A DNA stretch of 64,000 nucleotides from Variovorax paradoxus (GTDB lineage: Bacteria; Pseudomonadota; Gammaproteobacteria; Burkholderiales; Burkholderiaceae_C), in contig NZ_CP091716.1 of the NCBI RefSeq assembly GCF_022009635.1, positions 4,045,001 through 4,109,000 on the forward strand, written 5' to 3'. A program made the translations under genes and the position numbers. Every line of letters begins with the position of its first letter. Within the stretch, counting starts at the first letter, position 1. The notes below the pieces were generated by a model that worked only from the letters and a program-made list of their open reading frames with translations, was not told the DNA's origin and searched no databases. This document shows, in pieces, positions 58,371-64,000 of this stretch.

Positions 58371-60098
58371 ATGTTCATCAAGCTCACCCGCTCAGGCGGC
58401 CACACCTACGCCCAGTTGGTGGAGTCCTTCCGAGACGAACACGGCAAACCCCGCCAGCGCACGCTGGCCACCATCGGGCGGGTGGACGAAACAGATGGAC
58501 AAGTCGACTCACTGCTGGGCGGTCTGCTTCGCGCCAAGGGTCGCTCACTGAGTGAGACATCCGTTCCCCAGGTGCGTTTTGAATCCGCACTGGCCCTGGG
58601 CGATGTCTGGGCGCTGGATCAACTCTGGCACGAGTTGGGTTTCGATGGCTTGGCTGCTGTCTTTCGCCGCGCACGCTTTACCAACCCCATCGAGCATGCC
58701 CTGCGGGTGATGGTCTTTAACCGGCTGTGCGACCCCGACTCCAAGCTCGGGGTGCTGCGCTGGCTGCAAACCGTCAGCATGCCGGGTATCGATGCAGAGG
58801 CACTCACCCACCAGCAACTGCTGCGCAGCATGGATGCGCTCATGGACCACCAGGACGCGGTGGATGAATGCGTGGCGGGCCTTTTGCGCCCGCTGATTGA
58901 TGAGGATCTGTCGGTGGTGTTCTACGACCTGACCACCATCCGCGCCCAAGGACTGAGCCAGCAAGAGGGTGACGTGCGCCGCTATGGGATGTCCAAGGAA
59001 GGCATGGTGGTGCGCCAATTCATGCTCGGCGTGGTGCAAACAGCCGACGGCATGCCTATCTATCACGAGGTGTTTGCGGGCAACACAGCCGAGGCACCGA
59101 CGTTGGAGCCGACCTTGAAGAAGGTGATGGCGCGTTACCCGCACATCCGCCGCCTGGTGGTGGTGGCTGACCGTGGGCTGCTTTCGCTGGACAACATAGA
59201 GGCCTTGTCCGAGTTGCGCTTGTCGGGTGGGGCCAGCGGATCAACCGATCAAGCGCTGGAGTTCATCCTGGCAGTGCCGGGGCGGCGCTATGGCGAGTTC
59301 GCAGACATACTGGAGCCGATCAACGCCCGAGCCCGAGCCCGCGCATCAGAGCAAGAAACGACAGAAGAGACTATCGATGAGGCGCAATGGCAGGGTCTTC
59401 GTCTGGTGGCGGCCCATAACCCGCAGCAGGCGGCCGAGCAGACTGCCAGTCGTCAGGCGCGCATTGACCAATTGCGCCAGCGCGCCGACCAGCTGGTGGG
59501 CAAGCTCGATTCGCAAGATGCAGGCAAGGCACACCGGGGTAGAAAGCTGTCTGATGCGGGTGTGACGGCACGCTTCTTCCATGAGGTGAGCGAGGCGCAC
59601 CTCAAGCGCATCATCAAGGTCGATTTGCATGCCGATCTGTTCACGTATGACATCGACCAGGCAGCTCTGGCCCGCGCCCAGGCGATGGATGGCAAGCTGC
59701 TGCTGGTGACCAACGTGGCGGACTTGACACCCAAAGAGGTGGTGCAGCGCTACAAGGCACTGGCAGACATCGAACGGGGATTTCGGGTGCTGAAGTCGGA
59801 GATCGAGATTGCGCCGGTGTTCCACCGCCTGCCCGAGCGCATCAAGGCGCATGCGAGCATTTGCATGCTGGCCCTGATCCTGTACCGCGTGATGCGCCAG
59901 CGCCTGAAGATGAGTGGCAGCGATTTGTCACCGGAGGCTGCCCTGGCGGACTTGCGGCGAATTCAGCGCCACCGTGTGAGCATCAACAATGCCGCGCCCA
60001 TTGCGGGCGTCTCTTCCATCGTCCAACGCCAGACCGATGTGCTGGCCGCACTGAAGATCAAAAAACCCCAGCAAGACACCCAATTGAGCCTGCTGTAG
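58371..60098 (+). CDS. IS1634/IS4-like transposase
   Basis: 575 residues. N-terminal region MFIKLTRSGGHTYAQLVESFRDE. DDE-type core with Asp in VVFYDLTTI, Asp in LVVVADRGLLS and Glu in the DIERGFRVLKSEIEIAPVFHR helix. The start at 58371 gives the standard N-terminus; 16 upstream residues from 58323 are unlikely. Codon use and GC are lower than in the neighbours, supporting transfer. Confidence 0.9.
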   Translation: MFIKLTRSGGHTYAQLVESFRDEHGKPRQRTLATIGRVDETDGQVDSLLGGLLRAKGRSLSETSVPQVRFESALALGDVWALDQLWHELGFDGLAAVFRRARFTNPIEHALRVMVFNRLCDPDSKLGVLRWLQTVSMPGIDAEALTHQQLLRSMDALMDHQDAVDECVAGLLRPLIDEDLSVVFYDLTTIRAQGLSQQEGDVRRYGMSKEGMVVRQFMLGVVQTADGMPIYHEVFAGNTAEAPTLEPTLKKVMARYPHIRRLVVVADRGLLSLDNIEALSELRLSGGASGSTDQALEFILAVPGRRYGEFADILEPINARARARASEQETTEETIDEAQWQGLRLVAAHNPQQAAEQTASRQARIDQLRQRADQLVGKLDSQDAGKAHRGRKLSDAGVTARFFHEVSEAHLKRIIKVDLHADLFTYDIDQAALARAQAMDGKLLLVTNVADLTPKEVVQRYKALADIERGFRVLKSEIEIAPVFHRLPERIKAHASICMLALILYRVMRQRLKMSGSDLSPEAALADLRRIQRHRVSINNAAPIAGVSSIVQRQTDVLAALKIKKPQQDTQLSLL

Positions 60099-60125
60099 TG
60101 GCAGCCGAGAGTCTTGGCCCATACA

Positions 60126-60140
60126 AATCAAGCACTTAGC
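60126..60140 (+). repeat. Internal 15-bp direct repeat, right copy
   Basis: Exact second copy of 58271-58285, 20 bases inside the right end of the element. Confidence 0.75.
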
Positions 60141-60144
60141 GCGG

Positions 60145-60161
60145 TTGGTGTCGAACTCGGG
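60145..60161 (-). repeat. Right terminal inverted repeat of the element in dctP
   Basis: Pairs with 58214-58230. Followed by the second GTTGCA target copy at 60162-60167. Confidence 0.88.
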
Positions 60162-60432
60162 GTTGCACCACGTCGCTTTCCTTGCCGAGCTGGTTGTTCG
60201 GAAAGTAGTCGATGCGGATCTGCTCGCCCACCGCCTTCTTCAGGTTGGCCTGCATCAGCTGCGACCACGCGAAGTGCGAGGAATTGAGGTCCGCCACGTG
60301 CGAGGACGACAGGCGCAGCGCCACCGTCTTTTCCTGTGCGAAGGCGTACGGCGAGAACCCGCCCGTCGTCGCTGCCGCGAGCGACAGGGCGGACGATGAC
60401 TGGACGAAGCGGCGGCGTGAAATCGAGGTCAT
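60162..60432 (-). pseudogene. TRAP substrate-binding protein DctP, 5' part (interrupted by IS)
   Basis: Start at 60432 with a strong Shine-Dalgarno (AGGAGAC). Three consecutive arginines (ISRRRFVQSS), a hydrophobic stretch and the AFAQE site make a probable Tat signal. The mature start is KTVALRLSSSHVADLNSSHFAW. The frame enters the IS and stops at 60136. The other part is 57441-58213. Confidence 0.87.
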
Positions 60433-60490
60433 TTTCTTGTCTCCTGGATGGGGTCGGGTCGTGTGCCCGTCTTTTGGTGGAACGATTTAC

Positions 60491-60502
60491 TGTATCGATA
60501 CA
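60491..60502. promoter_or_regulatory. Perfect 12-bp palindrome, candidate LacI operator
   Basis: TGTATCGATACA, symmetrical about a central CG as is usual for LacI-type operators. It lies 59 bases upstream of the dctP start, in the region where the promoter of the dctP-dctQM-lacI-dehydrogenase-amidohydrolase operon is expected. Confidence 0.6.
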
Positions 60503-60607
60503 CAAGAACGCCGGCAATGCCGTTCCGATAGGTGTTTTCCTTCGTAAACGAGGTAAAGAGCGCCGGCCCGGCCGCAAGGGCAGAATGGAAAAACCAAAGG
60601 ACGCCGC

Positions 60608-61135
60608 ATGACCACCACCCACTCGCCGACACCCGAAGCCGCCCGCGCCTATGCCGTCGAGATGCACGGCGACCAGAAATACGGCGTGCATCCGTACGTG
60701 CACCACCTCGACGCCGTCGCCACCCTGCTGCGGCCGTACGGAGAGCAGGCACGGGTCGTCGGCTTCCTGCACGACGTGGTGGAAGACACCGAGGCCACGG
60801 TGGCCGACGTGCGTTCGCGCTTCGGCGACCTCGTCGCCCGCTGCGTGGCGCTACTGACCGATGCGCCCGGCGCCAACCGCAAGGAGCGCAAGGCCAAGAC
60901 CTACGCGGCGCTGGCGCAGGTAACGGGCGATGAAGAACTGGCCCTGGTGGTGAAGGCCGCCGACCGGCTGGCCAACGTGCGCGCCTGCGTGGCTGACGGC
61001 CATCGCACGCTGTGGGACACCTATCACGGCGAGCACCCGACCTTCAGGGCGGCTGCGTTCAGGAAGGGGCAATGCGATCCGTTGTGGGTGGAACTGGACG
61101 CCCTGCTCTCGCCGGCCTCCGCTCCGGCCGGGTGA
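60608..61135 (+). CDS. Small HD-domain protein, RelA/SpoT-hydrolase-like (MESH1-like)
   Basis: 175 residues. HPYVHHL at residues 28-34 and the HD motif FLHDVVEDT (His 55, Asp 56, Glu 59, Asp 60), then KAADRLANVRAC, follow the order in the Mn-dependent (p)ppGpp hydrolase domain. There is no synthetase domain. Small alarmone hydrolases of this kind remove the 3' pyrophosphate of (p)ppGpp or of NADPH. The gene stands alone, divergent from the TRAP operon. Confidence 0.82.
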   Translation: MTTTHSPTPEAARAYAVEMHGDQKYGVHPYVHHLDAVATLLRPYGEQARVVGFLHDVVEDTEATVADVRSRFGDLVARCVALLTDAPGANRKERKAKTYAALAQVTGDEELALVVKAADRLANVRACVADGHRTLWDTYHGEHPTFRAAAFRKGQCDPLWVELDALLSPASAPAG

Positions 61136-61138
61136 CAC

Positions 61139-61963
61139 TCAGGGCAGTTGCGCCAGTTCGAAGTGCATGCCATCCGGAGTGCCACTGAAATGGCCGCCCC
61201 AGAAGAAGCCCAACCCGTTGGCAATCTGCACGAGTTCGCGAACCGATCCGCGCGCACCCACACCAGGCGGGACATGTCCGCGCGGGTTCTCCGTGGCATT
61301 CAGGTCGATCGCGGTACCCCACGCATGATTTGACAGATTCGCCGGGATCGGGTCGGACAGTCCCCGGCGCAGCCGCGCGTTGAACGCGCCTGCGCACGTC
61401 AATACCCTGTCCATCAAGCCTGCGTCTTCCCATCGGGAGAACAGGGCCAGGAAGGCAGCCGCGGCCTTGCGGTGGCAACGGATGGTGCCGACCTCGCGCC
61501 GGACGTAGTGACTGCTTGCCGCGAAGAGCCCTTTGTCCAGCTGTGGAACATGGAGCTGGACGATGTTCTCCTTCACCCAATCTCCAAGGATCTCGATGTC
61601 TTCCGGGCTCCTTGCCGTGGGCGCGTGCCGAAACTCGAACTCACCGAAGAGACGGGTCGTCAGCGCCGCGCTCGGTTGTGGCGGAAGTTCCGCGCGTGGA
61701 GGCCACCGCGTCCCCTGCTCCGCGCCCGCGATGATCGGCCCCAGCAGCACCAGCCCCTTGTGCGCCAAGGCGTCGAACGTATCGGCATCAACAAAACCGG
61801 TAGGGCCAAGACCCAGGTTCGACTGGAACTTGAGAAGCGCTGTACGGGTATTGGGACCGAAGAGCCCGTCCGGAGAAAGCTCCGCGCCTTGCAGCGACAC
61901 GAGAAACTCCTGAAGACGCCGAACATCGGCACCTTCGTCGCGGTAATGAAGTTCGTAGTTCAT
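61139..61963 (-). CDS. Peptidoglycan-binding M15-type peptidase (endolysin-like)
   Basis: 274 residues. A PG_binding_1 domain occupies residues about 8-75 (VRRLQEFLVSL, DGLFGPNTRTALLKFQ). After a linker, residues about 140-274 fit M15/VanY-like zinc carboxypeptidases: SNHAWGTAIDLN gives His and Asp ligands, and GMHFEL near the end the last His (about residue 267). It should cut cell-wall peptides. There is no signal peptide, so release would need a phage holin or a secretion system. It pairs with the next DUF1906 gene, 15 bases away. Confidence 0.8.
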   Translation of the reverse strand: MNYELHYRDEGADVRRLQEFLVSLQGAELSPDGLFGPNTRTALLKFQSNLGLGPTGFVDADTFDALAHKGLVLLGPIIAGAEQGTRWPPRAELPPQPSAALTTRLFGEFEFRHAPTARSPEDIEILGDWVKENIVQLHVPQLDKGLFAASSHYVRREVGTIRCHRKAAAAFLALFSRWEDAGLMDRVLTCAGAFNARLRRGLSDPIPANLSNHAWGTAIDLNATENPRGHVPPGVGARGSVRELVQIANGLGFFWGGHFSGTPDGMHFELAQLP

Positions 61964-61978
61964 GGTATCTCCCGCATC

Positions 61979-62857
61979 TCAATCGACCGACTCAAGGAAC
62001 GCTGCGTGCACAGCCCCGTCCGCCACGCCGTTTCCGTTGATGTCCACGATGGCCCACTCGCCCACGCGCGAAAGAACTTCGACAATGGTTCCCACGGCCA
62101 GCAGGCGTTGCACGTCGAAGTCGGTTCCCGGACCACCGCGCAGACGAAGCCCGGAAGTCGCATTCACTCGGAAGCGATTGCCAACGCTGGTCGCAATGCC
62201 ACCGACGGCCAGCGCAGGCCGAACGGTGTCCAGGTCGTCGAATTGGCCGATGTCATGTGCGTTCCCCTGAACGTCGTCGATATCCACGCCGATCCCGCAC
62301 AACATGCTGGGCAGTTGCTGGAATAGCGTCCACTTGTTGGTGGCCTTGAAAGCCTTGCTTTCATGGTGGCCCGTGGATTGCGACAGCCACGTGCGTTGGC
62401 AAAGATGCTCCGTCAGCAATCCGTCGAGCACAAGGCCGTTGCCATAGGCACCGATGCTGAATTTCTTGGTGAACGTGCCACTCTCGTTCACTTCCTGAAT
62501 GCCTCTGAAGTGGGGCACGATACGGTCCTTGAATTGCCGCGCGTCGCAATCGAAGTCGACCGCGAAGTAGATGCTCGAACCTGCGGGCTGGCCGATCGTC
62601 TCGATGGCATATCTGAAGGCATAGGCCGCATCCTGTCTTCCCTGTGCCGCCGAGAACGAATCGACGCTGGCGCCGCCCGCCTGATGGACGACGGCAATGG
62701 ATGCACCGGCAGCGATGATGGCTTCGGCCTCTGCCCGGGTCAGGCGTTTCTCGGGCTGCCCGGTTGTTCGAGCGTAGTAGCGAATGATTGTGTTGACGCC
62801 GTTTTCTCGGAGACAACCAAGTGCCCTGTTGGTCCTTCGATTCGTGTCGATGATCAT
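61979..62857 (-). CDS. DUF1906 glycoside-hydrolase-like protein with a C-terminal SH3-like domain
   Basis: 292 residues. The N-terminal about 200 residues fit the DUF1906 (Rv2525c-like) TIM-barrel fold: MIIDTNRRTNRAL, NTIIRYYART, IAVVHQAGG, SSIYFAVDFDCD, FSIGAYGNGLVLD and LFQQLP. Residues about 225-292 look like a bacterial SH3 domain (ATSGLRLRGGPGTDF, AVGTIVEVLSRVGEWAIVD). Both point to peptidoglycan. No signal peptide. It is coded just upstream of the M15-type gene and is probably in one transcript with it. Confidence 0.78.
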   Translation of the reverse strand: MIIDTNRRTNRALGCLRENGVNTIIRYYARTTGQPEKRLTRAEAEAIIAAGASIAVVHQAGGASVDSFSAAQGRQDAAYAFRYAIETIGQPAGSSIYFAVDFDCDARQFKDRIVPHFRGIQEVNESGTFTKKFSIGAYGNGLVLDGLLTEHLCQRTWLSQSTGHHESKAFKATNKWTLFQQLPSMLCGIGVDIDDVQGNAHDIGQFDDLDTVRPALAVGGIATSVGNRFRVNATSGLRLRGGPGTDFDVQRLLAVGTIVEVLSRVGEWAIVDINGNGVADGAVHAAFLESVD

Positions 62858-62900
62858 TGAAGTCCTTCGGTGGTGAGGTGAATGAATTGCAGACGGGTAC

Positions 62901-63387
62901 TCATGTGGGGCAACGATTGCCCGGTACCGTCATGCTTCCCGGGATCGGATGAATTCCGTGCTTTTCGATCAATGGCTCGACGACCTCGCGCCGAAACGAT
63001 TCAAGGGCCGCGGCCGAATCCGCCCCAGTCCGCGAAATCTCGATCACGCTCTGCCCGCTCCGCAAGTGCCACTCTTCGGCCCGGAGCTTTCCGGGTTCCG
63101 CTTTGCGTTTGAGGCTGAGTCTTGTGGTGATGCTTTCGCAACGCCTGAACTTGGCGCGAAGCGCGGGAGGAACGGTCGGCGGTGCTGGCGACGGATGGCC
63201 ATCGCACTGAAAGCATCCGACGGTGCTGCGACCTCCGCGGCATAACTGATCTTGAGCCACCCTTGGTGGGATTCCAACGAATCGAGTTTTGGGCGCCCTC
63301 GTCATCCGCGACTGCCACCGCGGCGGCCGAGTTGAGCACACTCGTTCCGCAAGCCAGCGTGATGATCCATCTGGTTCGTTGCTTCAA
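62901..63387 (-). pseudogene. Frameshifted exported protein next to the cell-wall hydrolases
   Basis: The N-terminus (MKQRTRWIITLACGTSVLNS, then AAAVAVADDE) in one frame is a Sec signal. A second frame continues plausibly as LESHQGWLKISYAAEVAAPS and then DAFSAMA. A third frame ends with EEWHLRSGQSVIEISRTG and EKHGIHPIPGSMTVPGNRCP before its stop at 62901. All three pieces look more protein-like than random mirror frames, so the gene seems broken by two shifts. Location and export would fit a periplasmic immunity protein, but this is speculation. Confidence 0.4.
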
Positions 63388-63500
63388 GTCGGCCTCCGTC
63401 CTTGGTGCGAGCCATTCTAGGAAGCACTTTTTTCTTCCGCATCCCTCGGACGACGTATTGCGAACCGGCCCGGATTGGCGCAGTAGTTGTGCGAAAGCCG

Positions 63501-64000
63501 CTAGGTTCCGCGAGACTTCTCGAACATCATCACCCCGTCATCCACCCTGCCGAAGCGCAGGCTCATCAGGTCGCGCGCGTAGTTCTGGTACAGCCGCCAC
63601 GGTGCGCGCGAGCCCTGCTTCGGAAACTTGCCGATCGAGCGCTGCACGTAGCCTGAAGAAAAATCGAGCCATGGTTCGGCCGCCAGCGCGGGATCGGTAT
63701 TGCGCGGCATGCACTGGCGCCAGCCGTGCTTGTCCATGTGGTTGAGCAGCCGGCAGACGTACTCGCAGGTCAAGTCGCACTTCAAGGTCCACGAGGCATT
63801 CGTGTAGCCGAACGACGACGCGAGGTTGGGCACCTCGCTGTACATCATTCCCTTGTAGTTGAAGGCTGCGGCCAGGTCGACGGGGACGCCGTCGACATCG
63901 AGCGCGATGCCGCCGAGCACCTGCAGGTCGAGCCCGGTGGCGGTGACGACGATGTCGGCCTCCAGCTCCTTGCCGGACTCCAGCCGGATGCCGCCCGGCG
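63501..64000 (-). CDS. Flavin-containing monooxygenase (Baeyer-Villiger type), C-terminal part, cut by window end
   Basis: The frame is open to the right edge and reads RLESGKELEADIVVTATGLD, then LQVLGG, a block found in BVMO/FMO proteins before the last NADP-domain strands. VPNLASSFGYTNASWTLKCD and the C-terminal helices follow to the stop at 63501. These FAD/NADPH enzymes oxidise ketones or soft nucleophiles. At least 166 residues are present; the nucleotide-binding N-terminus is outside. Confidence 0.88.
   Translation of the reverse strand, partial: PGGIRLESGKELEADIVVTATGLDLQVLGGIALDVDGVPVDLAAAFNYKGMMYSEVPNLASSFGYTNASWTLKCDLTCEYVCRLLNHMDKHGWRQCMPRNTDPALAAEPWLDFSSGYVQRSIGKFPKQGSRAPWRLYQNYARDLMSLRFGRVDDGVMMFEKSRGT

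Larger units (their letters stand above)
58214..60161 (+). mobile_element. IS1634/IS4-like insertion, 1948 bp, possibly nested
   Basis: Terminal inverted repeats of 17 bp (58214-58230 and 60145-60161, CCCGAGTTCGACACCAA) are flanked by direct copies of GTTGCA (58208-58213 and 60162-60167). Inside, a 15-bp direct repeat occurs at 58271-58285 and at 60126-60140. The simplest reading is one element; a short element of about 93 bp that was later hit by a transposase-bearing element is also possible. It holds one transposase. Confidence 0.82.

Overview
The window is GC-rich, gene-dense DNA of a betaproteobacterium. The most likely source is the Comamonadaceae, and Variovorax or a close relative fits best. 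This assignment is an inference. It rests on base composition, the mltG-tmk-holB-pilZ-ycfH gene order next to ygfZ, a Bug-family remnant, a DUF2239 gene, and many LysR/TRAP/RND-type genes. No rRNA, tRNA or CRISPR array was found.

Region 1 (1-13 kb): the 3' end of a LysR regulator, then two tandem, apparently Tat-exported agmatine-deiminase-like proteins. A conserved minus-strand housekeeping operon follows (mltG, tmk, holB, PilZ protein, TatD-type nuclease, exported ankyrin protein), with divergent ygfZ ending in a strong terminator. After that come a secreted proline-rich protein, a thioesterase-GNAT fusion, an alpha/beta hydrolase and an iron-type alcohol dehydrogenase.

Region 2 (13-21 kb): a type VI secretion tip island with VgrG, a small membrane protein, DUF2169 fused to pentapeptide repeats, a second pentapeptide-repeat protein, DUF3540 and a DUF4150/PAAR-like protein. 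No known toxin domain is recognisable.

Region 3 (21-27 kb): an operon that looks like a dedicated polysaccharide synthesis and export machine. It encodes an HlyD-type adaptor, a six-hairpin glycosidase-like exported protein, and one 1144-codon reading frame. That frame joins a cellulose-synthase-like GT2, a PilZ-like domain and a complete NodT/OprM-type outer-membrane factor. This fusion is the most unusual object in the window.

Region 4 (27-38.7 kb): decayed genes (an ElaA-type GNAT with a stop at codon 6 and a Bug-family remnant), then a two-component system divergent from an RND efflux operon (adaptor, pump, outer-membrane factor). RidA, a small lipoprotein and a PIN/Phd toxin-antitoxin pair coupled to a patatin-like gene follow.

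Region 5 (38.7-50.5 kb): tex, a NarL-type histidine kinase whose response regulator is cut by a 1608-bp IS3-family element with clean ends, three low-complexity exported proteins, a GIY-YIG/MarR pair with an inverted-repeat operator, DUF2239 and a MATE pump.

Region 6 (50.5-64 kb): a VOC protein, a serine hydrolase, and a catabolic operon (TRAP binding protein, DctQM fusion permease, LacI regulator, 2-hydroxyacid dehydrogenase, amidohydrolase) preceded by a perfect 12-bp palindrome. The TRAP binding-protein gene is broken by an IS1634/IS4-like element. The window ends with a small HD alarmone-hydrolase-like protein, two peptidoglycan-hydrolase-like proteins beside a frameshifted exported gene, and the C-terminal part of a flavin monooxygenase.
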